Shown: positions 14,419 through 23,684, counted from the stretch's first letter. The stretch: 38,820 bases of DNA from JAVBNJ01 sp031551625 (GCA_031551625.1 JAVBNJ010000043.1:1-38820); one strand, 5' to 3'. The notes: generated by a model not told the origin, from the letters alone. Made by a program: numbers and translations.

Positions 14419-15750
14419 TTACTTCATTTCTACAACCAGCACCGTGTCATAATCATTCATTGTACGGTCGAGCAGGATAGTAGTCGTCTTCGTTTTGTTG
14501 CTGAAATCCCACGTTACTTTTTGCGGACTGTCGAACCATTTCACCGATTTTACGGTAGCCGGAAAGACCAATGATAATTGATTATCGGCCGGTTTTTGTA
14601 AAATGTGGATGTAATATTTTTTATCTTTCTGGGTAATGGCGCCCCATGTTTGCGGACGAATGAAACCACCTTGTGTACTGTAAATGGTTTCACCGTACTG
14701 TTTTGTCCATTCTCCCATTTTTTCCAGGCGTTCTACAAATTCTGATTGTATTTTACCATTCGGCATTGGGCCTACATTTAGTAACAAGTTGCCGCCATAG
14801 CCGGCAGCGCGCACTAAAAATTCAACTAATTCCTTAGTCGATTTGTATTTGTTGTCGGTAATCCGGTATCCCCACGAGTCATTCATGGTGGCGCAGGTTT
14901 CCAACGGCAGTTTGTCCGACACGGCTTGTCCACTGTATCCTTCTTTGTTTTCGCCCGGAAGGTCGCGTTCGAATATCTGAAAGTCCTCACCGGCAAAGGG
15001 AGGTAAGTGGTGGTTGTTTGCCACAAGACACGAAGGTTGCAAAGTGTGAATCAGATTGTACAATTCATTGTAATGCCAATCGACCGCTGCAGCATGCTCG
15101 GTACGGTTCTCGTCGGCTGTTTGATCCCAATGCCCGTCGAACCAGATACCGCCAATGGGGCCGTATTCCGTCAATAATTCTGTTAATTGCGCTTTCATGA
15201 AATTAATATAGGCATTCCAGTCGCTCGGCGCGGTACGTCCGCTTTTCTGCCCGGTACGTCCGGTACGCCACTGGTAATCGTCGCGTGTCCAGTCGAGCAA
15301 CGAATAATAAAGGAATAATTTAATATCCTGCTTCTGGCACTCGGCTGCCAATTCTTTCAACAAATCTTTTTGATAATGCGTATTTGTAATTTTCCAGTCC
15401 GATTGTTTAGTATCCCAGTTACTGAAACTATCGTGGTGGCGCGAGGTGAAGGTAATATACTTCATACCGGCATTTTTAGCCATCGACACCCATGCGGCCG
15501 CATCGAAATCCTGCGGGTCAAAGAAATTTTGCACGCGCAAATAATTTTCGCGGTCAATGGGGCGGGTGTTCATTACCCATTCGCCGCTGCCGAGTAAAGC
15601 ATACGGGCCAAAGTGAACAAATAGCCCGAAACGTGCATCGGCAAACCACTCGCGAGCGGCTTTGTTCTCGGCACTTGGTGTGTAACTCGATTGCGCTTCT
15701 ATTACTTGCAGGGAAAAGAAGAAGCATAAAAATATAATTAATTTCTTCAT
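14419..15750 (-). CDS. Alpha-L-fucosidase, GH29
   Basis: 443 residues from ATG 15750, chosen because it opens a signal peptide (M-K-K-L-I-I-F-L-C-F-F-F-S, cleavage near A-Q); a start at 15819 would lie upstream of the promoter. GH29 features: W-F-x-D-A-R-F-G-L-F-V-H-F-G near the mature N-terminus, Y-I-T-F-T-S-R-H-H-D-S-F near 97, and G-G-I-W-F-D-G-H-W-D, which contains the nucleophile Asp of the family. The C-terminal beta domain follows. It is exported and removes alpha-fucose from host or plant/algal glycans. Monocistronic; no SusC/SusD pair is nearby. Confidence 0.93.
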   Translation of the reverse strand: MKKLIIFLCFFFSLQVIEAQSSYTPSAENKAAREWFADARFGLFVHFGPYALLGSGEWVMNTRPIDRENYLRVQNFFDPQDFDAAAWVSMAKNAGMKYITFTSRHHDSFSNWDTKQSDWKITNTHYQKDLLKELAAECQKQDIKLFLYYSLLDWTRDDYQWRTGRTGQKSGRTAPSDWNAYINFMKAQLTELLTEYGPIGGIWFDGHWDQTADENRTEHAAAVDWHYNELYNLIHTLQPSCLVANNHHLPPFAGEDFQIFERDLPGENKEGYSGQAVSDKLPLETCATMNDSWGYRITDNKYKSTKELVEFLVRAAGYGGNLLLNVGPMPNGKIQSEFVERLEKMGEWTKQYGETIYSTQGGFIRPQTWGAITQKDKKYYIHILQKPADNQLSLVFPATVKSVKWFDSPQKVTWDFSNKTKTTTILLDRTMNDYDTVLVVEMK

Positions 15751-15775
15751 GGTAGTTAGATTAAGTATTAAAGTA

Positions 15776-15783
15776 CAAAGATA
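15776..15783 (-). promoter_or_regulatory. -7 element TATCTTTG of the fucosidase gene
   Basis: Exact consensus on the minus strand, 25 nt upstream of ATG 15750. Confidence 0.65.
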
Positions 15784-15859
15784 ACGATTTATCCTGTAAA
15801 ATATAATATAAACATTCAATTATCAAATGCTATACATTCAACTATCAAAACATAAAGTT

Positions 15860-16041
15860 ATGGTTGTAGAAAGAATAAATAATAAAGTCATACTGCGCAT
15901 ATTTTCTTCTGTCAGTTTCGACGAAGTTCAGCGCCTGAAGCCACAACCCGCTGTAAAGCCAGTCATGAAACTGTTGACCATTGCGTAAACGAAGTGAAAA
16001 AAGGTTGGTGGAGGAAAAACCGCGAACGCTTCATTAAATAA
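15860..16041 (+). pseudogene. Truncated, frameshifted antitoxin-like gene
   Basis: ATG 15860 opens M-V-V-E-R-I-N-N-K-V-I-L-R-I-F-S-S-V-S-F-D-E-V-Q-R and soon stops at 15986-15988. In another frame (15985-16041) the sequence reads V-N-E-V-K-K-G-W-W-R-K-N-R-E-R-F-I-K-stop. The two pieces match the start and end of a small Bacteroidota antitoxin-like protein type (about 70-80 residues, ending N-x-W-W-x-K-N-R-x-R) as I remember it. An internal deletion and frameshift would explain the gap. No toxin gene is nearby. Confidence 0.55.
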
Positions 16042-16102
16042 AAATTGTAGATTTTCATCCGCCAAGTAGAGGTTGAATTTTTAATTTCCTACTGAAATTA
16101 CG

Positions 16103-16110
16103 TATCTTTG
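16103..16110 (+). promoter_or_regulatory. -7 element TATCTTTG of cysS
   Basis: Exact consensus. It places transcription start near 16114 and leaves a leader of about 65 nt to ATG 16179. Confidence 0.6.
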
Positions 16111-16178
16111 TACCCCGATAGCTATCAATGCAACTATTCATCCAGATAACTATAAGGACAATTATAAATTATTGCAAC

Positions 16179-17642
16179 ATGGAAATTTACAATACCCTCA
16201 CGCGAAAAAAAGAAGTGTTTACCCCATTGGTAGAAGGCCATGTAGGCTTGTATGTATGCGGCCCCACCGTGTATGGCGATCCACACCTCGGGCATGCGCG
16301 CCCTGCAATTACGTTCGATATCCTGACACGATACTTTCGTAAACAAGGTCATAAAGTACGTTACGTACGCAACATTACCGACGTGGGGCATTTGGAGAAC
16401 GATGCCGATGCGGGGGAGGACAAAATTGCCAAAAAAGCGCGCCTCGAAGAGCTGGAGCCGATGGAAGTGGTGCAATACTATACATTACGCTACCATGCGG
16501 CCATGCGGGCACTGAATGTATTACCGCCCAGCATCGAACCGCATGCTTCGGGACATATTATCGAGCAAATTGAACTGATCAAAAAAATTCTGGAACATGG
16601 GTTTGCCTACGAAATCAACGGGTCGGTATATTTTGATGTGGAAAAATACAATAAAGAACATGCCTACGGCAAACTATCGGGACGTATACTTGATGACCTG
16701 ATGGCTAATACCCGCGAGTTAGACGGGCAAAGCGACAAGCGCAATCCGTTCGATTTTGCCTTATGGAAAAAAGCTGCACCGGAACACATCATGCACTGGC
16801 CCGCGCCGTGGAGTGAGGGATTCCCGGGATGGCACCTCGAGTGCTCGGCAATGAGTACTAAATATTTAGGTGAAGCATTCGATATTCACGGCGGCGGCAT
16901 GGACCTTATGTTCCCGCACCACGAATGCGAAATTGCACAGAACGTAGCTGCCGACGGCCACGATGCCGCCCGCTACTGGATGCACAATAATATGATTACC
17001 ATCAACGGGCAGAAAATGGGCAAATCGCTTGGTAATTTTATTACGCTCGAAGAGTTGTTCAACGGCACGCATAAACTATTGGCGCAAGCCTACGCGCCGA
17101 TGACTATTCGTTTTTTCATTTTGCAGGCGCACTACCGCAGCACACTCGATTTTAGCAACGAAGCGCTGCAAGCGGCCGAGAAAGGGTTGAAGCGCCTGCT
17201 CGAAGCGGCTAAAACATTGGAAAAGCTGCAACCCGTTGCCAACACGGCTAATGATGCAACAGTCGCTGAATTCGTAAAGAACTGCTACGCTGCACTCGAC
17301 GACGATCTGAATACACCGATTGCTATTGCACACCTTTTCGATGCAGTGCGCATTATCAACGCCGCCAACGACAAAAAAGAACCACTGAGCGAAACAGCGA
17401 TTGCACAATTAAAAAAATTGTTCAACGACGTGGTTGTCGATATCCTTGGTTTGCGCGACGAGCAGCAAGGTGCAGGTAACACCGAACTGCTCGACGGATT
17501 GATGCACATGATTCTTGACGTGCGCAACACCGCTAAAGCCGTCAAAGACTTTGCCACCAGCGACAAAATCCGCAATGAGCTGGTACGCCTCAACATTGTG
17601 GTTAAAGACACCAAAGAAGGCAGCACGTGGACAATGGCATAA
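16179..17642 (+). CDS. cysS: Cysteinyl-tRNA synthetase
   Basis: 487 residues from ATG 16179 (M-E-I-Y-N-T-L-T-R-K-K-E), the family's usual N-terminus; an upstream ATG at 16128 would add 17 unrelated residues. Class I signatures: C-G-P-T-V-Y-G-D-P-H-L-G-H (HIGH box plus first Zn-ligand Cys), W-H-L-E-C-S-A-M, H-H-E-C-E (further Zn ligands), and K-M-G-K-S as the KMSKS loop. The C-terminal helical domain (about 320-487) binds the tRNA stem. Charges tRNA-Cys in the cytoplasm. Confidence 0.97.
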   Translation: MEIYNTLTRKKEVFTPLVEGHVGLYVCGPTVYGDPHLGHARPAITFDILTRYFRKQGHKVRYVRNITDVGHLENDADAGEDKIAKKARLEELEPMEVVQYYTLRYHAAMRALNVLPPSIEPHASGHIIEQIELIKKILEHGFAYEINGSVYFDVEKYNKEHAYGKLSGRILDDLMANTRELDGQSDKRNPFDFALWKKAAPEHIMHWPAPWSEGFPGWHLECSAMSTKYLGEAFDIHGGGMDLMFPHHECEIAQNVAADGHDAARYWMHNNMITINGQKMGKSLGNFITLEELFNGTHKLLAQAYAPMTIRFFILQAHYRSTLDFSNEALQAAEKGLKRLLEAAKTLEKLQPVANTANDATVAEFVKNCYAALDDDLNTPIAIAHLFDAVRIINAANDKKEPLSETAIAQLKKLFNDVVVDILGLRDEQQGAGNTELLDGLMHMILDVRNTAKAVKDFATSDKIRNELVRLNIVVKDTKEGSTWTMA

Positions 17643-17647
17643 AACAA

Positions 17648-17676
17648 AAAACAGCGACAAAAATTGTTGCTGTTTT
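17648..17676. terminator. Bidirectional terminator between cysS and sdaA
   Basis: Stem AAAACAGCGACAA / TTGTTGCTGTTTT (17648-17660 / 17664-17676), 13 bp with one wobble, 3-nt loop, between convergent genes. Confidence 0.75.
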
Positions 17677-17699
17677 CATTATAACTAAAAATTTCGTAC

Positions 17700-18896
17700 T
17701 CAAGCGTCAATCGTAGCCAAACCGCCTTCACTGGTTTCCTTATAAAGACTTGGCAAATCGTGGCCTGTTTGCTTCATCACTTTTACCACTTTGTCGAAGC
17801 TCACGCGATGCTGTCCGTCGGACATCAACGAATACAAATTGGCATCGAATGCACGGGCAGCAGCAAAAGCACAACGCTCAATGCAGGGGATCTGTACCAA
17901 GCCGCACATCGGGTCGCACGTAGAACCCAGGTGGTGTTCCAAGCCCATTTCGGCCGCATATTCAATTTGGAAGATACTGCCGCCGAATAACTGGTTGGCG
18001 GCTGCCGAAGCCATGGCACAGGCTACACCTATCTCGCCTTGGCAACCCACTTCAGCGCCCGAAATAGATGCATTTTCCTTTACAATATTAGCAATTAATC
18101 CGGCGGTAGCCAGTGCCCGTAAAATACGCAAGTCGGAATGTCCGTGCGTTTTGTGGGCATGATACAGGATTGCCGGAAGTACCGCTGCCGATCCGCAGGT
18201 GGGTGCTGTTACAATACGTCCGCACGAAGCATTTTCTTCGGCAGTGGCCAGGGCATAGGCAAATGTAAGGCAACGGCCGCGTAACGAATCTTTGTAGGCA
18301 ACGGCCCTGGCATGATACGACAATGCTTTGCGCATCAAGTTAAGCCCGCCGGGCAACACGCCGCTTTGTTCAAGACCGGTTTCCACCGTACTTTTCATTA
18401 CATGCCACACTTCTTCCAAATGTTTCCATGTATCGGCAGGTTCGTGTGCCTCCACATATTCCCAATAGGTACGCCCACCGGCATGGCACCACTGCAAAAT
18501 ATCCTTCATTTGCGTATGCGGGTAGATAGTAGCAGCCCTATTATCCAGCAAACCGTCATCATCTATAATCTCACCTCCGCCGATGCTATATACCATCCAC
18601 GAATTGATTGTTTTATTATCACTGTCCAATGCTTCGAATAGCAACGCATTTGGATGCCTTTTCTTAAATTCGGAACTCCACACTATTTCTGTACGATCTT
18701 TCCCGAGTATATCGTAAACAGCCACATCGGTTAAATGACCTTTGCCTGTGAGCGAAAGGCTTCCGTAAAGGGTTACACGGTAACGCGCGGCATCGGGGTA
18801 ACGCACTTGGTAGAAAGTGGCAGCACGTGCAGGCCCCATGGTATGGCTACTCGAAGGGCCACGTCCTATTTTATAAATTTTAGCGATACTATCCAT
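17700..18896 (-). CDS. sdaA: L-serine ammonia-lyase, iron-sulfur type
   Basis: 398 residues from ATG 18896 (M-D-S-I-A-K-I-Y-K-I-G); a start at 18920 would overlap the promoter. It has the single-chain layout: beta-domain motif G-P-S-S-S-H-T-M-G-P near the start, then the catalytic alpha domain with the Fe-S ligand segments T-A-P-T-C-G-S-A near residue 240, H-L-G-S-T-C-D-P-M-C-G-L-V near 335 and I-P-C-I-E-R-C near 352. Converts L-serine to pyruvate and ammonia using an oxygen-sensitive [4Fe-4S] cluster, which fits an anaerobic lifestyle. Monocistronic. Confidence 0.95.
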   Translation of the reverse strand: MDSIAKIYKIGRGPSSSHTMGPARAATFYQVRYPDAARYRVTLYGSLSLTGKGHLTDVAVYDILGKDRTEIVWSSEFKKRHPNALLFEALDSDNKTINSWMVYSIGGGEIIDDDGLLDNRAATIYPHTQMKDILQWCHAGGRTYWEYVEAHEPADTWKHLEEVWHVMKSTVETGLEQSGVLPGGLNLMRKALSYHARAVAYKDSLRGRCLTFAYALATAEENASCGRIVTAPTCGSAAVLPAILYHAHKTHGHSDLRILRALATAGLIANIVKENASISGAEVGCQGEIGVACAMASAAANQLFGGSIFQIEYAAEMGLEHHLGSTCDPMCGLVQIPCIERCAFAAARAFDANLYSLMSDGQHRVSFDKVVKVMKQTGHDLPSLYKETSEGGLATIDA

Positions 18897-18917
18897 TTCT
18901 CTGAAATCTTTGGCCGG

Positions 18918-18925
18918 CAAAGATA
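18918..18925 (-). promoter_or_regulatory. -7 element TATCTTTG of sdaA
   Basis: Exact consensus on the minus strand, 21 nt before ATG 18896. Confidence 0.6.
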
Positions 18926-18944
18926 CTGCTTTTAATTGAAAAAT

Positions 18945-18975
18945 TTTGCTTTGTAAAAAAACTTGGTTATCTTTG
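18945..18975 (+). promoter_or_regulatory. Promoter of the gldJ-like gene
   Basis: TTTG at 18945-18948 and TATCTTTG at 18968-18975 are separated by 19 nt, the full Bacteroidetes -33/-7 arrangement. The leader to ATG 19012 is about 30 nt. Confidence 0.7.
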
Positions 18976-19011
18976 TAGGATTATAATTGGAATCAATTAC
19001 GTACGATTAGT

Positions 19012-20535
19012 ATGAAAATGAGTAGAAATTTTATTGTTATCTTACTAGCTGTAGGGATGGTGTTCTCAGCATGTAACCCTTTTAGCAGCAGCCCGAGCGG
19101 CGGCGTATCCAACACCACCGGGTGGCGTTACAATGACCCGAATTATGGCGGATTCGATGTAAAAACGGCCACTGCACAAATTACCGGCCCCGGCCTTATC
19201 TTTATTGAAGGTGGGGTGTTTACGATGGGACAGGTAGCCGAAAATTTGGATTACGAGTGGAATAATTCTGCACGTAAGGTAACGGTCGATTCGTATTTTA
19301 TTGACGAAACGGAAATCCGCAATGTAGATTACCGCGAATATTGCCACTGGCTACGCCGGGTGTATGTATCGTACCCCGAAGTAGCTAAAAAAGCGTTGCC
19401 TGATACACTGGTTTGGCGCAAACCGATGGCTTTCAACGAACCTTACGTAGCTACTTATTTTCGCCACCCGGCCTACGACGAATATCCCGTAGTAGGCGTT
19501 AGCTGGCGCCAGGCAAACGATTTCTGCTTGTGGCGTTCTGACCGTGTTAACGAAAACATTTTGTACCAACGTGGTATCTTGAAACCGAATCCGGAAGAGC
19601 AGAAAGATGGCAATAACTTTACAACAGAGGCTTATTTGATGGGACAATATACCGGCTCGTCCGGAAAAAACCAAATACGCGACTACTCAAAAGCCGACCC
19701 AAAGTCCACGCGCCGTGTAGCTTTTGACGATGGTATCCTGCTGCCCAACTACCGCCTCCCAACGGAAGCTGAATGGGAATACGCTGCATTGGCACAGATT
19801 GGCTCAACTTACGACGAACGTGTAATCGAGCATCGTATGTACCCCTGGAGCGGAACATCCGTACGCAGTTCCGATAAGTATACCAGAGGCAAATTTTTGG
19901 CTAATTTTCAACGGGGCCGTGGTGATTTGATGGGTGTGGCCGGAAATCTGAACGATGGACATGCGCTACCGGCTCCTGTACGCTCCTACCTGCCAAATGA
20001 CTTCGGATTATACTGCATGGCCGGTAACGTTAACGAATGGGTAGCCGATGTATACCGCCCGATGACGTTCCAAGACGTGGATGATTTTCGTCCATTTCGC
20101 GGCAATGTGTTTACTGAATTGAAACGCGATTCGTTGGGCAGGGTATTGCCTAAAGATTCATTGGGCCGCTTACAATACGACACATTAAGTTATCAAGGAG
20201 ACTCGCGCTACAACTATCAATTCGGCGATTTGCGGAACTATGAAGACGGAGATGTATTATCATCTATCTATTACGAAGAAAATGCCGACACCCCCCCTTC
20301 GGCTAACGTTACATCGGATCGCATGTATGATCAGGGAACAGGCCCTGGCCACAAGGGAATGACTTCTCTGATTACTAATAAATCTCGTGTATACAAAGGA
20401 GGTTCGTTCCTCGACCGCGTTTACTGGTTGAGCCCCGGTACCCGCCGCTATCTTGACGAAGACCGTTCATCGGTTGATATCGGATTCCGCTGTGCAATGG
20501 ATAAAGTGGGAACTCCGCAAAGCGCTTACAGATAA
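19012..20535 (+). CDS. gldJ: GldJ-type SUMF1-domain lipoprotein (gliding/type IX secretion)
   Basis: 507 residues. Type II signal peptide with lipobox V-F-S-A-C (Cys20). From about residue 60 onward there is a formylglycine-generating-enzyme-like (SUMF1) fold: F-I-E-G-G-V-F-T-M-G, D-E-T-E-I-R-N-V-D-Y, Y-P-V-V-G-V-S-W, L-P-T-E-A-E-W-E-Y, A-G-N-V-N-E-W-V, K-G-G-S-F and the terminal I-G-F-R-C-A. GldJ and GldK/PorK are the two lipoproteins of this fold in gliding motility and type IX secretion. The immediately following gene is murF, the neighbour I associate with gldJ, and no gldL/M/N follows as it would for gldK, so gldJ is preferred. Enzymatic FGE activity is not expected. Confidence 0.75.
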   Translation: MKMSRNFIVILLAVGMVFSACNPFSSSPSGGVSNTTGWRYNDPNYGGFDVKTATAQITGPGLIFIEGGVFTMGQVAENLDYEWNNSARKVTVDSYFIDETEIRNVDYREYCHWLRRVYVSYPEVAKKALPDTLVWRKPMAFNEPYVATYFRHPAYDEYPVVGVSWRQANDFCLWRSDRVNENILYQRGILKPNPEEQKDGNNFTTEAYLMGQYTGSSGKNQIRDYSKADPKSTRRVAFDDGILLPNYRLPTEAEWEYAALAQIGSTYDERVIEHRMYPWSGTSVRSSDKYTRGKFLANFQRGRGDLMGVAGNLNDGHALPAPVRSYLPNDFGLYCMAGNVNEWVADVYRPMTFQDVDDFRPFRGNVFTELKRDSLGRVLPKDSLGRLQYDTLSYQGDSRYNYQFGDLRNYEDGDVLSSIYYEENADTPPSANVTSDRMYDQGTGPGHKGMTSLITNKSRVYKGGSFLDRVYWLSPGTRRYLDEDRSSVDIGFRCAMDKVGTPQSAYR

Positions 20536-20553
20536 AATTAAGGAAGAATTTAG

Positions 20554-21834
20554 TTGGAAAATTTATACCAAGTCTACCAACAGCACCCCGTTGTTTGCAC
20601 CGACAGTCGATCGGTAACAAAGGGGTGCTTGTTTTTTGCGCTTAAAGGCGAGCGCTTTGATGGCAACAATTTTGCACTGCAAGCTATTGAAGATGGTGCT
20701 GCGTATGCAGTTGTCGATAATAAAAAATTACTGAACCATCCTCAACTGATTCAGGTGCGCGATGTATTGAAAACATTGCAACAACTTGCAACTATGCATC
20801 GCCGTAAATTAGCTATTCCCATCGTAGGCATCACAGGTACCAATGGGAAAACAACCACAAAGGAATTAGTTTCGCGCGTACTCTCGACACGCTACACCGT
20901 AGGTGTTACACAAGGTAACCTGAACAATCATATCGGAGTACCGCTTACGCTGCTGCGTATGAATAATGCGACGCAAATCGGCGTAGTAGAAATGGGAGCT
21001 AATCATCCCGGAGAGATTGCCCAGCTTTGCGCTATTGCAGAGCCTACACATGGTTTAATAACTAACATCGGGCGGGCACACCTCGAAGGTTTCGGCTCGC
21101 TCGAAGGCGTACAGAAAACAAAAGGCGAGTTATACGATTACCTTGCGGCACACGATGGCGCGGTGTTCTACAACGCCGATAATCCGATGCTGGCAGCCAT
21201 GATGGGCGAACGGAAATTAAAAAAAGTCGTGCGCTACGGAATGAAACGCAACAAAGCACGGGTGTTAGCCGTCAACAAAAACTACCCGTTCCTGCGCCTT
21301 GATATGCATGCCCATCCGCCAATCGAAACACAATTGATTGGCGCCTACAATGCCGACAATATTCTGGCCGCATTGGCTGTGGGCGATTTTTTCGGAGTGA
21401 AAAAAGAAGAGGCGGTAGCAGCTATCAATGCATACACACCGTCCAACAATCGATCGCAACTGATTCAATCGGCGCACAACACCATAATCATGGATGCGTA
21501 CAATGCCAACCCCTCGAGCATGGCCGCTGCTATCGAAAATTTTGCATTGATTGACAATCCGAATAAATGGGTTATTCTCGGCGACATGAAAGAACTTGGC
21601 GAAGAATCGGCTGTTGAACATGCCGCTATCGTTTCTTTACTTGCAAAGAAACAGTTAAAAAATGTATGGCTGATAGGCGAGCAGTTTCATCAAGCCGCAC
21701 AAGGAAAATATAATTGTTTTGACTCGGCCGACTCCATAATTGAGCATCTCAAGAACAATCCGCTATCAGGCACAACCGTTCTCATTAAAGGCTCTCACAG
21801 CATCGGGTTGGACAGGTTGGCAACTTGGTTATAG
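20554..21834 (+). CDS. murF: UDP-MurNAc-tripeptide--D-Ala-D-Ala ligase
   Basis: 426 residues from an apparent TTG start at 20554 (reads M-E-N-L-Y-Q-V-Y), preceded by AAGGAAG; no ATG or GTG gives a complete N-terminus. Mur ligase hallmarks: D-S-R-S-V-x-x-G-C-L-F-F-A-L-K-G-E near residue 17, P-loop G-I-T-G-T-N-G-K-T-T-T near 91, E-M-G-A-N-H-P-G-E near 147, N-I-G-x-A-H-L-E-G-F-G-S near 170 and D-A-Y-N-A-N-P-S-S near 310. Adds D-Ala-D-Ala to the cytoplasmic peptidoglycan precursor. It lies 18 bp after the gldJ-like gene in the same operon. Confidence 0.95.
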   Translation: MENLYQVYQQHPVVCTDSRSVTKGCLFFALKGERFDGNNFALQAIEDGAAYAVVDNKKLLNHPQLIQVRDVLKTLQQLATMHRRKLAIPIVGITGTNGKTTTKELVSRVLSTRYTVGVTQGNLNNHIGVPLTLLRMNNATQIGVVEMGANHPGEIAQLCAIAEPTHGLITNIGRAHLEGFGSLEGVQKTKGELYDYLAAHDGAVFYNADNPMLAAMMGERKLKKVVRYGMKRNKARVLAVNKNYPFLRLDMHAHPPIETQLIGAYNADNILAALAVGDFFGVKKEEAVAAINAYTPSNNRSQLIQSAHNTIIMDAYNANPSSMAAAIENFALIDNPNKWVILGDMKELGEESAVEHAAIVSLLAKKQLKNVWLIGEQFHQAAQGKYNCFDSADSIIEHLKNNPLSGTTVLIKGSHSIGLDRLATWL

Positions 21835-21870
21835 AGCTATAGACCCACAAGCCAAGTAACAAAAAAATAG

Positions 21871-21878
21871 TATCTTTG
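21871..21878 (+). promoter_or_regulatory. -7 element TATCTTTG of the MscS-like gene
   Basis: Exact consensus, 22 nt before ATG 21901. Confidence 0.65.
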
Positions 21879-21900
21879 TCTATTAAATATTGCTTGCGCT

Positions 21901-23169
21901 ATGATCAAATATTTAGAAAATATTGTCATGAAGTGGATGGAGTCGATGAGTTTCTACACGCCAAATTCCAACTTGTTTGCCGACTGGTTGATGCTCCTTG
22001 TCGTCTTAGTATTTGGATACGGACTTTATTTTGTAGTACGGAAAATCGTCGTATTTGTTGTCAAAAAAGTAAGCCGTAGAACACCGACTGCATTTGATGA
22101 TATCTTATTAGTGACAAAATTTTTTCAACGTTTGTCCTATCTTCCTTCGCTTATCCTTGTAAGTATTTTTATCGACTTGCTGTTCGCCACACACCCACGC
22201 ACTAACCATTTTTTATCTATTATACTAAGCGTTACCGCCGTTATTATTATCAGTTCGATTATTGTAGCGTTCATGAATGCGTTAGAAAAAACGCAAGATC
22301 TCAAGGCTACAAAGCAGGGATCTATTCGTGGAGTGGCGCAAGCAGTGAGAACGAGTGTATTTATAATTGCCGCTGTATTTATTCTGTCATTAATACTGGG
22401 TGTAAAAATAGGCACGTTGCTTACCGCGTTGGGAGCGGCTTCTGCTGTATTGATGTTAGTGTTTAAAGATTCTATTCTGGGCTTAGTGGGTGGTATTCAA
22501 CTTTCGTTGAACAAAATGGTACTGCCCGGCGATTGGATTGAAATGCCCGCTGCCGGCGCTGATGGCAATGTAATAGAGATTTCTCAAATTACCGTAAAAG
22601 TGCAGAATTGGGACAACACGATTGTAACGATTCCAACGTACAACCTCATTTCGCAACCTGTTAAGAACTGGCGCGGTATGTCCGAAGCAGGTGTGCGCCG
22701 CATCAAGCGTGCTATTTACCTTGATATGACAAGCGTAAAATTTTGTACAGATGAAATGCTGGCGCGTTTTCGCAAAATCCAATACATGGCCGACTATATT
22801 GACCGCACACAAGCCGACATAGATGCATTCAATAAAACATTGAATATTGATAGTCACATTACAGAAGTGAACGGGCGCCGGCAAACCAATCTGGGTGTAT
22901 TCCGCGCCTACCTGCAACGTTACCTGGAACATCATCCGGAAGTCAGTCACGATTTTACGCTTATGGCACGGCAACTGCAACCCACCGACACCGGCATGCC
23001 TATTGAGATTTACGTGTTTGCCAAAACAACTGCATGGGCAAAATACGAAACTATCCAGGCCGATATTTTCGACCACATAATTGCTTCTATTCCCTACTTT
23101 GATTTACGCGTGTACCAAAACCCGTCGTGGAACGACTACAAGTTGATGGCCGGTGGAATAACAAAATAA
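21901..23169 (+). CDS. MscS-family mechanosensitive channel (YbdG-like)
   Basis: 422 residues. About five hydrophobic segments (near 28-50, 75-95, 100-125, 147-170 and 175-200) precede the MscS pore and beta domain: T-A-L-G-A-A-S-A-V-L-M-L-V-F-K-D-S-I-L-G, then G-G-I-Q-L-S-L-N-K-M-V-L-P-G-D-W-I and T-I-P-T-Y-N-L-I-S. The extended C-terminal cytoplasmic domain and the length match the YbdG miniconductance type rather than the shorter MscS. It releases solutes from the inner membrane on hypo-osmotic shock. Own promoter upstream. Confidence 0.9.
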   Translation: MIKYLENIVMKWMESMSFYTPNSNLFADWLMLLVVLVFGYGLYFVVRKIVVFVVKKVSRRTPTAFDDILLVTKFFQRLSYLPSLILVSIFIDLLFATHPRTNHFLSIILSVTAVIIISSIIVAFMNALEKTQDLKATKQGSIRGVAQAVRTSVFIIAAVFILSLILGVKIGTLLTALGAASAVLMLVFKDSILGLVGGIQLSLNKMVLPGDWIEMPAAGADGNVIEISQITVKVQNWDNTIVTIPTYNLISQPVKNWRGMSEAGVRRIKRAIYLDMTSVKFCTDEMLARFRKIQYMADYIDRTQADIDAFNKTLNIDSHITEVNGRRQTNLGVFRAYLQRYLEHHPEVSHDFTLMARQLQPTDTGMPIEIYVFAKTTAWAKYETIQADIFDHIIASIPYFDLRVYQNPSWNDYKLMAGGITK

Positions 23170-23189
23170 TTTAGAATCCATCCCCAATT

Positions 23190-23684
23190 TTATTTAGCAT
23201 TGGGAGTGCTAAGCGGAATTTCCTTCACTATTTTATTATCCGTAGTAAATTTTACGACACGAACACTATCGTCTTTCGACACACTGAATACCAGCAACGG
23301 TTGTATGGTATAAGAAATAGGATCTCCTGTTTTTACTTCGAAATGGACATTGGCTGCTTCGCCTGATTTTTCAATTTTTGTAACCACAATTTCCGTACTA
23401 GTACTTACCGGCCGGCAAGCAATAGCAGCTACCATATCGTTGGCAAAATCGGGTTCATCTACATTGTTACTCATCGTCCGCCCAACGCCCAAATAGGTTG
23501 TCAAAGAATCTTTATCATCAAACACAAAGCAGGCATAATCTCCATCGAATGAATAATCATTTTTCACAAAATAACCCGATAGTGTTTTCAACCCTTTGGC
23601 GGTCTCGGCTTCTTTTCCTTTACAATTACCCATCAGCAATAATGGTGTACAAAGCAAAATAAGCATGAATTTAGATGTTTTCAT
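23190..23684 (-). CDS. Hypothetical lipoprotein
   Basis: 164 residues with a type II signal peptide (M-K-T-S-K-F-M-L-I-L-L, lipobox L-M-G-N-C, Cys21). The mature part alternates short beta strands (D-Y-A-C-F-V-F-D-D, Y-T-I-Q-P-L-L-V-F-S-V) with charged turns. I do not recognise the family. It stands 43 bp downstream of another small lipoprotein gene in the same direction. Confidence 0.75.
   Translation of the reverse strand: MKTSKFMLILLCTPLLLMGNCKGKEAETAKGLKTLSGYFVKNDYSFDGDYACFVFDDKDSLTTYLGVGRTMSNNVDEPDFANDMVAAIACRPVSTSTEIVVTKIEKSGEAANVHFEVKTGDPISYTIQPLLVFSVSKDDSVRVVKFTTDNKIVKEIPLSTPNAK

Noticed and set aside
15751..15819. Upstream start for the fucosidase
   Set aside because: It would precede the -7 element at 15776-15783 and hide the signal peptide.
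19012..20535. Active formylglycine-generating enzyme maturing the sulfatase at 29340
   Set aside because: Lipoprotein signal, GldJ/GldK-like length and context next to murF fit the structural gliding/secretion group, and anaerobic bacteria usually use anSME.
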